A stretch of 33,654 bases of DNA from an uncultured Paracoccaceae bacterium. GTDB taxonomy: Bacteria > Pseudomonadota > Alphaproteobacteria > Rhodobacterales > Rhodobacteraceae. Below the pieces are notes generated by a model. It saw only the letters and a program-made list of their open reading frames with translations. It did not search any database and was not told the origin of the DNA. Positions 1-7,919 of this stretch are shown piece after piece. A program made the translations under genes and the position numbers. The DNA is taken from assembly GCA_937920555.1 (NCBI GenBank), contig CAKZTM010000077.1, positions 1 through 33,654 of the forward strand. Reading direction: 5' to 3'. The first letter of the stretch is position 1, and the number at the start of each line of letters is the position of its first letter.

Positions 1-75
1 CCCCCCTAAAAACACCGCCCTTGACCGTGCCCCCACAAGAGGTCACCATTCTTTAAAACCACACGGACCCCAAAC

Positions 76-1461
76 ATGAACCGACCCCTTACAAACACCC
101 AAATGCGCGATGCCGAGGCGCTGCTGCACGCCTACACAAACACGCCTGCCTTGCGCGAAACTGGTGCCCAAATGATCGCCAAGGGCTCGGGCATCCATGT
201 CTTTGATGACGCCGGCAAACCCTATATCGAAGGCATGTCGGGCCTGTGGTGTGCGGGGCTTGGCTTTGGCAACGAAGAACTGGTGGAGGCGGCCACCAAG
301 CAGATGCGCGAGCTGCCCTACTACCATGTGTTCTCCGGCAAATCCCACGAGCCTGCGGTCGAGCTGGCCGAGAAGATCAAGGACGTCACCCCCGGCAATA
401 TGGCCCGCGTGATCTACCAATCGTCCGGCTCCGAGGCCAATGACACCCAAGTCAAACTGGCGTGGTACTACAACAATGCCCTTGGGCGGCCTGAGAAAAA
501 GAAGATCATATCGCGCAAAAAAGGCTATCACGGGGTGACGATCGTGGCCGCCTCCATGACCGGCCTGCCCTATAATCACGCAGATTTCGACCTGCCTGTG
601 GACCGGATCAAACACACATCCACCCCGCATTATTGGCGCGAAGGACACCCCGGCGAAACCCAAGAGGAATTCTCCGCCCGCCTTGCCCAAGACCTGTCCG
701 ATCTGATCGCAGCAGAAGGCCCCGACACAATCGCCGCCTTCATCGCGGAACCTGTGATGGGCGCAGGCGGCGTGATTACCCCGCCCAAAGGCTATTTCGA
801 GGCGATCATGCCCATCCTGCACGAGCATGATATCTTGTGCATCTCCGATGAGGTGATCTGCGGCTTCGGGCGTACCGGAAACTGGTTCGGGGCCGAAACC
901 TTCAACATGCAACCCACCTCCATCTCCATGGCCAAACAACTCACGGGCGGCTTTATCCCGCTCTCGGCAGTGGCCATTAACCGCGATATGGCCGACGTGA
1001 TCGAAGCCAATTCGGGCAAAGTGGGGCTGCTGGGCCATGGCTTTACCTATGGCGGCCACCCGGTCGGCTGTGCGGTTGGCATCAAAACGCTGGAAATCTA
1101 CCAGCGCGACAACATTGTCGGCAAAGTTGCCCGACAAGCCCCCGCGTTCAAAGCGCATCTGGACCGGCTGTCGCAACACCCGCTGGTGGGCGAGGCCCGC
1201 GCCTCGGGGCTGATGGGCGCGCTGGAACTGTCGCCAGATGGCACACCCAAAACCTTTGAACATCCAGGCAAGGTCGGGGCCAAAGCGGCCGCCGAGATGC
1301 TGTCGCGCGGGGTGATCTTGCGCGCCATCGGCGATAGCCTCGCCTTTTGCCCGCCGATGATCATCACCGACGCCGAGCTGGACGCGCTGTTCGCGCCGGT
1401 TGAAGACGCGCTCGATGCCACATACATCTGGGCTAAGACAGAAGGTCACATCACTTCATAA
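76..1461 (+). CDS. class III (omega-type) PLP-dependent aminotransferase
   Basis: A 461-residue aminotransferase of fold type I that moves an amino group from an amine or omega-amino acid to a keto acid such as pyruvate, in the cytoplasm. The whole class III pattern is visible: the SGSEAND segment near residues 117-123, the GYHGVT segment near 152, the EPVMGAGG segment near 228, SDEVICGFGRTG near 255-266, and the PLP lysine K287 in MAKQLTGG. Length is normal for the family. The sequence is close to the group that includes putrescine-, beta-alanine- and taurine-pyruvate aminotransferases, so the amine cannot be fixed from sequence. The sulfonate genes lie 5 kb away on the other strand, which makes taurine possible but unproven. 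The ATG at 76 has only a weak ribosome binding site. The peroxiredoxin gene starts 13 bases after the stop, so the two are probably co-transcribed. Confidence 0.9.
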   Translation: MNRPLTNTQMRDAEALLHAYTNTPALRETGAQMIAKGSGIHVFDDAGKPYIEGMSGLWCAGLGFGNEELVEAATKQMRELPYYHVFSGKSHEPAVELAEKIKDVTPGNMARVIYQSSGSEANDTQVKLAWYYNNALGRPEKKKIISRKKGYHGVTIVAASMTGLPYNHADFDLPVDRIKHTSTPHYWREGHPGETQEEFSARLAQDLSDLIAAEGPDTIAAFIAEPVMGAGGVITPPKGYFEAIMPILHEHDILCISDEVICGFGRTGNWFGAETFNMQPTSISMAKQLTGGFIPLSAVAINRDMADVIEANSGKVGLLGHGFTYGGHPVGCAVGIKTLEIYQRDNIVGKVARQAPAFKAHLDRLSQHPLVGEARASGLMGALELSPDGTPKTFEHPGKVGAKAAAEMLSRGVILRAIGDSLAFCPPMIITDAELDALFAPVEDALDATYIWAKTEGHITS

Positions 1462-1474
1462 CGGGAGCATCACA

Positions 1475-2131
1475 ATGAGCCTACGCATCAACGACATTGC
1501 ACCAGACTTCACCGCCGACACCACCCATGGTGAGATCAAATTCCACGACTGGATTGGCGACGGCTACGCGATCTTGTTCAGCCACCCCAAGGATTTCACG
1601 CCCGTGTGCACGACCGAGCTTGGGGCAATGGCAGGCATGACCGCCGAGTTTACCAAACGAAACGCAAAGATCCTCGGCATCTCCGTGGACCCGGTCGATA
1701 GCCACCACAAATGGAAAGCCGATATCGAAAGCCTGTCGGGCAATTCGGTGGACTATCCGCTGATCGCCGATACAGAGCTGAAAGTGGCCAAACTTTACGA
1801 CATGCTACCGGCCAGCGAGAGCGGCAGCTCGGAGGGGCGCACGCCTGCGGACAACCAAACCGTGCGCTCTGTGTTTGTGATCGGGCCGGACAAAAAGGTG
1901 AAACTGACCCTGACCTATCCGATGACCACAGGCCGGAATTTTGATGAGATTTTGCGCGCCATCGACAGCATCCAGCTGACCGCCAAGCACCAAGTGGCGA
2001 CGCCTGCCGGATGGCAACCCGGCGATGATGTGATCGTCACAGCCGCCGTGTCCGACGAGGACGCGCAAACGCGCTTTGGCGGCTTTGACAAAGTGCTCCC
2101 CTATTTGCGCAAAACCAAACAACCGAACTGA
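1475..2131 (+). CDS. peroxiredoxin (1-Cys, Prx6-like)
   Basis: A 218-residue peroxiredoxin that reduces hydrogen peroxide and organic peroxides. The peroxidatic cysteine is C45 in the DFTPVCTTELG motif, and the C-terminal half shows the Prx6-type extension (RNFDEILRAIDSIQLT, then VATPAGWQPGDDVIV). Length fits the 1-Cys Prx6/AhpC-TSA group of 210-230 residues. I chose the ATG at 1475 because it follows a good purine-rich site (ACGGGAG at 1461-1467) and starts with the family N-terminus MSLRINDIAPDF; the reading frame is open further upstream, but that part overlaps the aminotransferase and looks non-coding. A GC-rich hairpin follows the stop. A stand-alone antioxidant role is most likely. Confidence 0.93.
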   Translation: MSLRINDIAPDFTADTTHGEIKFHDWIGDGYAILFSHPKDFTPVCTTELGAMAGMTAEFTKRNAKILGISVDPVDSHHKWKADIESLSGNSVDYPLIADTELKVAKLYDMLPASESGSSEGRTPADNQTVRSVFVIGPDKKVKLTLTYPMTTGRNFDEILRAIDSIQLTAKHQVATPAGWQPGDDVIVTAAVSDEDAQTRFGGFDKVLPYLRKTKQPN

Positions 2132-2141
2132 CCTGAAAACC

Positions 2142-2177
2142 GCCCCTGCCCGCCACGCTTGACCGCGCGGGCGGGGC
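2142..2177 (+). terminator. GC-rich hairpin after the peroxiredoxin gene
   Basis: GCCCC plus GCCCGC (2142-2146 and 2148-2153) pair with GCGGGC plus GGGGC (2167-2177), with a single bulged T and a 13-base loop. It lies 11 bases after the peroxiredoxin stop. There is no clear T-run, so it may stop transcription weakly or protect the 3' end. Confidence 0.45.
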
Positions 2178-2516
2178 AAATTGCCCACCCCCATTTACAA
2201 CCAATTCGCACTCGGGGCCTTTGCGCACCCGTCAACTGCCCGTTGTCACTGAGGCATGTTCGCGCATGCCCGAGTTCAAAATACCCCGGCGACGCGCCCG
2301 TGCCACCGATAAGACACCTGCGCGCCCAAAACCTCGGAAAAGCCGATCCAATAGGCCGTTTATGAGCCGGAATAAGCCCCCAACCTTTTGGCATACGGGC
2401 AACGGCTGGGCAGAATGTCACCGCCTCAAAATACCGCACACACACTGCCGCCAAAGGTTAATATCTTTCGCCTCAAACCCCACAAACCCATGATAACAAG
2501 CCATTTCTCAACCCGC

Positions 2517-2556
2517 GAAAACCTTAACAACTGTGCTACTGTGCTAGCACAGTAGA
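2517..2556 (+). repeat. 40-bp dispersed palindromic element, copy 1
   Basis: The core at 2536-2555 is the perfect 20-base palindrome CTACTGTGCTAGCACAGTAG. It is flanked on the left by CTTAACAACTGTG. The same 40 bases recur on the opposite strand at 21061-21100 with 37 of 40 identical, and a diverged copy lies around 5306-5325. Copy 1 lies about 90 bases before the EamA exporter gene, so here it could be an operator; the other copies are between convergent genes. Confidence 0.85.
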
Positions 2557-2646
2557 AATGCGCCCCCACACCCAAACCGCCCCGACACCGGTCCAAAACG
2601 CAAATACCTATGGTTGAAGCCGACCGCGATCTCTATGCTCACCGCC

Positions 2647-3591
2647 ATGAGCCCAACGCCAACCATCGCCCATGATCCGCTGCGCGCCATCGCGCTTAAA
2701 ATCAGCTCCGTGATCGTGTTCACAGGCATGGCGACCTGCATCAAAGCCGCCTCCGGCGAAGTCCCCCCCGGCGAGGCCGCATTCTTCCGCTCCTTCTTCG
2801 CCATTCCCGTAATCCTGATGTGGCTGGCATGGAGCCATGACCTCAAAGACGGCCTCAAAACCAACAACCTCAAAGGCCACCTGTGGCGCGGCGTGATCGG
2901 AACCAGCGCCATGATCCTGGGCTTCACATCACTGGCCTTCCTGCCCCTGCCCGAGGCTACAGCCATCGGGTTCGCCGCCCCCATCATCACCGTCGTGCTG
3001 GCGGCAATATTTCTGGGCGAAACCATTCGCATTTACCGATTGGCCGCCGTTCTGATGGGTCTTGTAGGGGTGATCATCATCCTGTCACCGCGCTTGGGAA
3101 CCTCCACCGATACGCTGACCACATTGGCCACGATCGGGGCATTGGCAGCGCTGGGCTCAGCCATCCTGCGCGCCTCCGCCCTGATCTTCACCCGCAAACT
3201 GGTGGTCAAAGAAAACACCCCCGCCATCGTGTTCTATTTCTCGTCCATCGCCGCGATCCTGACCCTGCTGACACTGCCGTTTGGGTGGACAATCCCACCC
3301 CTGAAAGAGGCGATCTACCTCGTCGCATCAGGCATTTTCGGCGGGCTGGGGCAAATCTTACTGACCAACTCCTACAGATACGCCCCCGCAGGGGTGATCG
3401 CCCCGTTTGACTACACCGCCATGATCCTGGCCCTGATCATCGGCTATGCAATCTTTGGCGAAGTCCCGACCCTCACAGTGCTGGCCGGGGCGGCCTGCGT
3501 GATCGCAGCCGGCATCTTCATCATCTACCGTGAACGCCAACTTGGCCTGAAACGCGGCCCGGCACGCTCGGTGACACCCACGCAGGGTTGA
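2647..3591 (+). CDS. EamA/DMT-family transporter (probable metabolite exporter)
   Basis: An integral membrane protein of about 314 residues with ten predicted membrane segments in two repeated EamA halves: the first from about residue 12 to 130, the second from about 160 to 300, ending in a short basic tail (YRERQLGLKRG). The drug/metabolite transporter superfamily moves small metabolites such as amino acids across the inner membrane; the substrate cannot be told. The frame stays open back to a TTG at 2614 and an ATG at 2635, but ATG 2647 gives the most family-like start (MSPTPTIAHDPLRAIALK). None of the three has a good ribosome binding site, so the start is uncertain by up to 11 codons. Confidence 0.85.
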   Translation: MSPTPTIAHDPLRAIALKISSVIVFTGMATCIKAASGEVPPGEAAFFRSFFAIPVILMWLAWSHDLKDGLKTNNLKGHLWRGVIGTSAMILGFTSLAFLPLPEATAIGFAAPIITVVLAAIFLGETIRIYRLAAVLMGLVGVIIILSPRLGTSTDTLTTLATIGALAALGSAILRASALIFTRKLVVKENTPAIVFYFSSIAAILTLLTLPFGWTIPPLKEAIYLVASGIFGGLGQILLTNSYRYAPAGVIAPFDYTAMILALIIGYAIFGEVPTLTVLAGAACVIAAGIFIIYRERQLGLKRGPARSVTPTQG

Positions 3592-3623
3592 ACTCACATC
3601 CGATTTAAGGAACAAGGCGACCC

Positions 3624-3962
3624 ATGCTGATCTACAAGATTTTCCGCGCACAAGAATGGGCCGCACTGCAAACAAACGGCACCACCAAGGGCGCACCCAT
3701 CGATATCGCCGACGGCTATGTGCATTTCTCAACCGCCGCTCAGGCCCAAGAGACCGCCGCCAAGCATTTTGCCGGTGAAGACGGGCTGGTTCTGCTGGCC
3801 TGCTCGGCCTCGGATATGGGCGATGACCTGAAATGGGAAATCTCGCGCGGCGGCGATAAATTTCCGCATCTGTACCGCGAATTGCGCCTCTCGGACGTCC
3901 TGCTGCACAAACCCTTGCCGCTTTTTGAAGGTGTGCACCAATTCCCGGATGACATGGAATGA
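3624..3962 (+). CDS. DUF952 family protein
   Basis: A 112-residue soluble protein. The family signature is present: an N-terminal IYKIF, the [14 protein letters not shown] segment near residues 32-46, and [14 protein letters not shown] near 79-92. DUF952 proteins are small and of unknown function; the fold is thought to be related to ADP-ribosyl-type domains, but I cannot assign an activity. AAGGAAC lies about 10 bases before the ATG. The stop overlaps the pyrD start by four bases (ATGA at 3959-3962), so the two genes are translationally coupled. Confidence 0.9.
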   Translation: MLIYKIFRAQEWAALQTNGTTKGAPIDIADGYVHFSTAAQAQETAAKHFAGEDGLVLLACSASDMGDDLKWEISRGGDKFPHLYRELRLSDVLLHKPLPLFEGVHQFPDDME

Positions 3963-4972
3963 GGCTGGCAGAACAAATCGGCCTAAAACTTCTCCACCAG
4001 ATCGACCCGGAACGGGCACATGGGCTGGCGATCCGCGCCTTGCAGATGGGCCTGACACCCTACACAACACCGCCCAGCTCCGAGCGGCTCAAAACCAACC
4101 TTGCGGGGCTGGAACTGCCCAATCCCATCGGGCTTGCCGCAGGGTTTGACAAAAATGCGACCGCGATTGACCCGCTATTGCGGTCTGGATTTGGCTTTGT
4201 GGAAGTGGGCGCCGTCACCCCCCGCCCGCAACCGGGCAACCCCAAACCGCGGCTGTTTCGTCTGACCGAGGACCGCGCCGTGATCAACCGGTTTGGCTTT
4301 AACAATGACGGGATGGAGGCGGTGGCCCCCCGTTTGGCTGCCCGCTCGGCTCCGGGCATCGTCGGGATTAATCTGGGCGCCAATAAAGACAGCACCGATA
4401 AGGCCAAGGATTTCGCCCAAGTGCTGAAACATTGCGGTCCGCATGTGGATTTCGCCACGGTTAATGTGTCCTCGCCCAACACCGAGAGGTTGCGCGACCT
4501 GCAAGGCAAAGATGCACTGACAGCCGTTCTGGCAGGGGTGATGGAGACCAATGCAGGGCTAAAGACGCCGATCCCGATTTTCCTCAAAGTGGCCCCCGAT
4601 CTGGACGGCAACCAAATCGACGAAATTATCGAGGCCGCCACCGAGACCCGGATCCATAGTATATTTGCGACAAATACGACCCTATCGCGCCAAGGGCTCA
4701 AGAGCGCAGATGCAAACCAAGCCGGTGGATTGTCCGGCGCCCCCCTGATGGGCCCCTCGACCAAAATTCTCAAGGAATTTGCAGATCGATTGGGCGGCCA
4801 AATTCCACTGGTGGGGGTTGGTGGCGTTTCCTCAGCCAAGGACGCCAAGCGCAAACTGGACGCCGGTGCCACGGCCGTGCAGCTTTACTCGGCGCTGGTC
4901 TATGGCGGTATCTCTTTGGCCCGCGACATCGCAATTGAGCTGGACAGACTGATAGCGCCCGCCAAACCCTAG
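3959..4972 (+). CDS. pyrD: dihydroorotate dehydrogenase (quinone), class 2
   Basis: A 337-residue FMN enzyme that oxidises dihydroorotate to orotate in pyrimidine synthesis and passes electrons to membrane quinone. The class 2 features are visible: an N-terminal amphipathic membrane-associated extension ([25 protein letters not shown]), the [12 protein letters not shown] site near residues 60-68, the FGFNND segment near 117, the catalytic-serine motif [14 protein letters not shown] near 170-183, the FLKVAPDL segment, and the C-terminal GGV...[15 protein letters not shown] phosphate-binding site. It is coupled to the upstream DUF952 gene. The stop TAG at 4970-4972 is the first part of a truncated copy of the 108-bp dispersed repeat. 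Confidence 0.97.
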   Translation: MRLAEQIGLKLLHQIDPERAHGLAIRALQMGLTPYTTPPSSERLKTNLAGLELPNPIGLAAGFDKNATAIDPLLRSGFGFVEVGAVTPRPQPGNPKPRLFRLTEDRAVINRFGFNNDGMEAVAPRLAARSAPGIVGINLGANKDSTDKAKDFAQVLKHCGPHVDFATVNVSSPNTERLRDLQGKDALTAVLAGVMETNAGLKTPIPIFLKVAPDLDGNQIDEIIEAATETRIHSIFATNTTLSRQGLKSADANQAGGLSGAPLMGPSTKILKEFADRLGGQIPLVGVGGVSSAKDAKRKLDAGATAVQLYSALVYGGISLARDIAIELDRLIAPAKP

Positions 4973-4992
4973 AGCGTTCCGCTTTAAACCCG
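4970..4992 (-). repeat. truncated end of the 108-bp dispersed repeat
   Basis: Twenty-three bases from TAGAGCGTTCCGC through AAACCCG are the reverse complement of the right end of the copy at 31783-31890 (and one base different from the copy at 21159-21266). The match stops abruptly. The first three bases are the pyrD stop codon. The small hairpin AGCG-TTC-CGCT followed by TTAAA sits immediately after the stop and could help end transcription. Confidence 0.8.
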
Positions 4993-5050
4993 CAAACCCC
5001 AAACTTTCGGGCATCCGCCTCATGGGCCCCACCTGCGGCTCAGCGTTCGG

Positions 5051-5272
5051 GTCTGCATCTGCGCCTACGTCTGCGTTTAGGTCTGCATCTGCGTCAGTGT
5101 CGGCGCCTAGGTCTGCATCTGCGCCCACGTCTGCGTTTAGGTCTGCATCTGCGTCTGCATCTGCGCCTAGGTCTGCGTTTGGGTCTGTGCCCGCATCTGC
5201 GTCAGTGCCCGCATCTGTGCCCACGTCTGAATCTGTGCCCGCATCTGCGCCTAGGTCTGCATCTGCGTCCAC
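5051..5272. repeat. hexanucleotide-based tandem repeat with 60-bp higher-order unit
   Basis: Thirty-seven consecutive 6-base units in one register, mostly GTCTGC, ATCTGC, GCCTAG, GTTTAG and GCCCGC. Two longer units, 5051-5110 and 5111-5170, differ at 5 of 60 positions. The plus strand would read as Ser-Ala rich and the minus strand as Asp-Ala-Asp rich peptide, but neither frame has a credible start site or anything family-like, so I call this a non-coding minisatellite. It lies between the convergent pyrD and MATE genes. Confidence 0.85.
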
Positions 5273-5305
5273 CCACTCAATACCCGACAATTTTCATCAA
5301 CGTTG

Positions 5306-5325
5306 CTACTTTTCTAGAAGAGTAG
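5306..5325 (+). repeat. diverged copy of the 20-bp palindrome, copy 2
   Basis: CTACTTTTCTAGAAGAGTAG is a palindrome with one mismatched pair. Flanks resemble copy 1: CATCAACG on the left in place of TTAACAACT, and GAACTG on the right in place of GAAATG. The CTACT..CTAG..AGTAG skeleton is kept while the inner bases changed in pairs (G/C pairs replaced by T/A-type pairs), which suggests the hairpin or dyad itself is what matters. Confidence 0.65.
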
Positions 5326-5385
5326 AACTGGAAAATGTAACAATTTCAGCCCCATAACCCACATCGTTTCAGTCGTGTTAATGTT

Positions 5386-5414
5386 TAAAAGCCTACCAAC
5401 CCCACAAACAGGCT
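5386..5414 (-). terminator. possible terminator of the MATE gene
   Basis: On the minus strand AGCCT (5414-5410) pairs with AGGCT (5394-5390) across a 15-base loop and is followed by TTTTAA. It begins at the last base of the MATE stop codon. The stem is short, so this is tentative. Confidence 0.35.
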
Positions 5415-6742
5415 CAACCCGAAGCGGCTTTTTCCAGAGCCGGATAGCGCCGCCAAAGGGTCAAAGCGCGGGCCACAAATGACACGTAAAGCGCCATCCA
5501 AAGCCCGTGCACCCCGAACCATCCGACGCAAAGCCAGAGCGCAATCAGATAGATCACCAACGCCTCCAAGGCCGCGTTTCGCATGTCCTTGGTACGGGTC
5601 GCCCCGATGAACACGCCGTCCAGCATCCAGGCCGCGATCCCAACAATGGGCGAGAAAACCACCCACAACAAATAGCCCTTAGCCTCGGCCCGAACCTCCA
5701 CGGAGGTCGCCATCAGATCGATCAACCAAGGCCCGAACATAGCGAAAAACAGCGCCATCAACACAACCGCGAAAAGCCCCCAAAGGCTTGTAATAATCGC
5801 AGATTTTCGCAAAGCAAACCGCTGCTTTGCCCCCATGGCTTGGCCCACCAAAGCCTCGGCCGCGAACGCAAAACCATCCAGCGCATAGGCGGTAATCTCC
5901 AAGAATTGCAACAAAATCTGCGTGGCGGCCAAAGGCACATCCCCAAAGGCGCTGGAGCGGAACACAAACAGGATGAACATGGCGTTCAACACAAGCGACC
6001 GCACGATGATATCGCTCGACACCCCCAGCAAACGCCGCAATCGCACGGGATCAAACACCCGCGCCCAGTCCTTCCATTGGGAGCCCGCGAACGCGGCCCC
6101 GCAAAGCCACACCCCAAGCCCCAATCCGGTCCATTCCGCGATCAAGGTTGCGACGGCCACGCCCTCCACCCCCCAGCCGAACCCGAGGACAAACAGGACA
6201 TCAAGACCCGCGTTCAGCCCGTTCATCCAGAGTTGCAAAACCAGAACCGAGCGCGTCTTCTCCATGGCGATCAGCCAGCCATTGATGGCAAACAAGGCAA
6301 TCGCAGCAGGTGCGCCCCAGATGCGGATCGACAGATAATCGCGCGCCAGCCCTTCCACCTCGGGACTGGCCGGGGCGACATAGAAAGCGCCCGCAAAAAC
6401 AATCCCTTGCAGGACAACAAACAGCAATCCACCAATTGCGCCGATGATCAATCCGCGGGTCAGAAGCGCACCGGTTTCGGCCACCTCGCCCGCCCCCCGC
6501 GCCTGCGCCACAAGACCGGACAACCCCATGCGCAGAAACCCGAAAAACCAGTAGAGGGAGGCTAAAATAATCGCGCCGATCCCCACCGCACCGATGGGGG
6601 CTGCCAGTCCCATCTGACCCACAACGCCGGTGTCAACCGCGCCCAATATGGGCACAGTCGCATTGGAAATCACAATCGGAATAGCGACCCGCAAGACCCG
6701 GCGATGGGTCACTGTCTCCGGTGAAATTCCCAGATCAGTCAT
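5414..6742 (-). CDS. MATE family efflux transporter
   Basis: A 442-residue membrane protein with about twelve predicted membrane segments and two homologous halves, as in the multidrug and toxin extrusion family, which uses an ion gradient to expel cationic compounds. Family marks are the N-terminal RVAIPIVISNATVPILGAVDT near residues 18-38, FGFLRMGLSGLVAQA near 67-82, and the second-half AYALDGFAFAAEALVGQAMGA near 285-306. Length is normal. It reads in the same direction as comE but is separated from it by a 77-base gap with a hairpin, so it may or may not belong to the sulfonate operon. The substrate is unknown. Confidence 0.92.
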   Translation of the reverse strand: MTDLGISPETVTHRRVLRVAIPIVISNATVPILGAVDTGVVGQMGLAAPIGAVGIGAIILASLYWFFGFLRMGLSGLVAQARGAGEVAETGALLTRGLIIGAIGGLLFVVLQGIVFAGAFYVAPASPEVEGLARDYLSIRIWGAPAAIALFAINGWLIAMEKTRSVLVLQLWMNGLNAGLDVLFVLGFGWGVEGVAVATLIAEWTGLGLGVWLCGAAFAGSQWKDWARVFDPVRLRRLLGVSSDIIVRSLVLNAMFILFVFRSSAFGDVPLAATQILLQFLEITAYALDGFAFAAEALVGQAMGAKQRFALRKSAIITSLWGLFAVVLMALFFAMFGPWLIDLMATSVEVRAEAKGYLLWVVFSPIVGIAAWMLDGVFIGATRTKDMRNAALEALVIYLIALWLCVGWFGVHGLWMALYVSFVARALTLWRRYPALEKAASG

Positions 6743-6755
6743 GGGTCATATAGGC

Positions 6756-6810
6756 CTTGGACGAGAGCGATAAGGGCGATTAATCCCTCATGTCACAGCC
6801 CCCGTCCAAG
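6756..6810 (-). terminator. long hairpin between comE and the MATE gene
   Basis: CTTGGACG (6756-6763) and CGTCCAAG (6803-6810) are perfect 8-base arms, and an inner pair AGGG (6773-6776)/CCCT (6785-6788) lies inside. It follows the comE stop by 10 bases. There is no T-run, so it could be a partial terminator or an RNA-stability element that sets MATE expression apart from hpsN-comDE. Confidence 0.35.
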
Positions 6811-6819
6811 CACAATTGT

Positions 6820-7374
6820 TTAGGCTTCAACCGCCTTCATGAAACGGTCACGAATGACAACCGGATCCATGGTGATGACAGGCAGTTTGATGTTTCCACT
6901 GTCGCATTTGCTGACAATGATCGTCATCTTTTTGCTGTCGATAGCCTCTTGCAGCACCTTGCCCGTATCCACGTCCTGACAGGTCACCACATTCTCGCAT
7001 CCACACGCAGCCGCAACCGCCTCCAGCTTGGTCTTTTTGCCCGCATAGGTGGGCTGATCGCCGGTGGAGCCGTAAGATCCGTTGTCGATAATCAGCAAAA
7101 TGTAATTGTCAGCCACATTGTTGGCGATGGTCGGAAGCGTGCCCAAATTGGTCAAAACCGACCCGTCCCCATCAATGGAGATGACAGTCTTGTCCTGCGC
7201 CAGAGCCAGCCCCAACCCGATGGAGGATGACAATCCCATCGTGCCGAGCATGTAAAAATTGGTCGGTTGGTCGTCGATCATGTGCAGCTCTTGGCTGGGC
7301 AGACCGATGTTACAGACCACCAGCTGGTCGCGCAAAATGGGTGCGATGTCTTTTAAGATTTCTGAACGGATCAT
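6820..7374 (-). CDS. comE: sulfopyruvate decarboxylase, beta subunit (TPP-binding)
   Basis: A 184-residue protein that is the thiamine-diphosphate pyrophosphate-binding half of a two-subunit decarboxylase. The TPP motif runs from GDGS (69-72) to DNGS (97-100), with the usual spacing of about 26 residues. Together with ComD it turns 3-sulfopyruvate into sulfoacetaldehyde and CO2. I chose ATG 7374 because it overlaps the comD stop by four bases and starts the family N-terminus (MIRSEILKDIAPIL). Phosphonopyruvate decarboxylase is a close relative but is normally one fused chain; the split form next to hpsN favours sulfopyruvate. No phosphonate genes are nearby. Confidence 0.85.
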   Translation of the reverse strand: MIRSEILKDIAPILRDQLVVCNIGLPSQELHMIDDQPTNFYMLGTMGLSSSIGLGLALAQDKTVISIDGDGSVLTNLGTLPTIANNVADNYILLIIDNGSYGSTGDQPTYAGKKTKLEAVAAACGCENVVTCQDVDTGKVLQEAIDSKKMTIIVSKCDSGNIKLPVITMDPVVIRDRFMKAVEA

Positions 7375-7877
7375 TGGTCCCCGTAGCCTCCCCAGAAATT
7401 GGCGTCGGTCAGGATGGCGACCGGCTTGTTGCACATGAATGTGTATTTCAGGATATTATCGAGCTCTTCGGCATCCGCCTGAGTGTGGAAATGATAGGTC
7501 GGAATGTTCATTTGCGCCAAAAGCGCTTTGGTGTGCACGGCCATTTCCACCTGACAGGCCACAGGCTCGCGCAGCTCCCCTCGGTAGGAAATCAACATCG
7601 GCAAGGGCATCCGGTAGTATTGGATCAGCGTGGCCAGCGTGTTGATCGTCACACCAATGGCGGTGTTTTGCATGATGATCGCCGGGCGTTTGCCGCCCAT
7701 AAAGGCCCCCGCACAAAGACCCATGCCTTCGTCTTCTTTGTTGGACGGAATGTGGAAAATCTCGGGGCGGGTTTCCACCTCGTCAATCACGCCCGCAAGC
7801 TGCTTGCAGGGGACCGTCGTGACGAATTCAACGCCATTGGCGACGAAATCATCCACTATTTTGCTATCAATCGACAC
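7371..7877 (-). CDS. comD: sulfopyruvate decarboxylase, alpha subunit
   Basis: A 168-residue protein, the pyrimidine-binding half of the same TPP enzyme. It carries the conserved glutamate region (HIPSNKEDEGMGLCAGAFMGG, residues about 42-62) that activates the cofactor and the QNTAIGVTINTLATL segment that follows. The start is GTG at 7877, supported by AAGGAG 11 bases upstream; the first Met-like residue in an ATG would cut into the domain. It overlaps comE by four bases and follows hpsN by 42 bases, so hpsN-comD-comE is one operon. Confidence 0.87.
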   Translation of the reverse strand: MSIDSKIVDDFVANGVEFVTTVPCKQLAGVIDEVETRPEIFHIPSNKEDEGMGLCAGAFMGGKRPAIIMQNTAIGVTINTLATLIQYYRMPLPMLISYRGELREPVACQVEMAVHTKALLAQMNIPTYHFHTQADAEELDNILKYTFMCNKPVAILTDANFWGGYGDQ

Positions 7878-7919
7878 GTCTGATGGCTCCTTCGTTTAAG
7901 ATATCTAAAAAGTCGGCAA

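Larger units (their letters stand above)
2132..2646. other. long intergenic region with no convincing gene
   Basis: About 515 bases between the peroxiredoxin and the EamA exporter. Short open frames here have no start site, no family-like sequence and no consistent codon bias. The region holds the terminator-like hairpin at 2142-2177 and the 40-bp palindromic element at 2517-2556. Its second half (2480-2560) is AT-richer than the surroundings and probably carries the promoter of the exporter. Confidence 0.6.
4973..5413. other. repeat-filled region between convergent genes
   Basis: About 440 bases between the stops of pyrD (+) and the MATE gene (-). It holds the truncated 108-bp repeat end, the hexamer tandem repeat, a diverged copy of the 20-bp palindrome and a weak minus-strand terminator. 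A minus-strand open frame running through the tandem repeat into pyrD begins with TTG and looks like a by-product of the repeat. Confidence 0.7.

Noticed and set aside
43..1449. A 468-codon open frame on the minus strand opposite the aminotransferase
   Set aside because: It is the antisense shadow of a clear class III aminotransferase, caused by high third-position GC, and shows no family-like sequence.
2159..2493. Two overlapping plus-strand frames after the peroxiredoxin gene
   Set aside because: Rich in Pro/Arg/Cys as random GC-rich frames are, no ribosome binding site, and the terminator-like hairpin overlaps the first one's start.
4832..5290. Minus-strand Asp-rich frame and plus-strand Ser-Ala frame through the hexamer repeat
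   Set aside because: The repetitive composition is forced by the DNA repeat; the minus frame starts with TTG, has no ribosome site and runs into pyrD antisense.
6820..7877. Phosphonopyruvate decarboxylase (aepY)
   Set aside because: That enzyme is normally a single chain; here the two halves are separate genes next to hpsN, as in sulfopyruvate decarboxylase.
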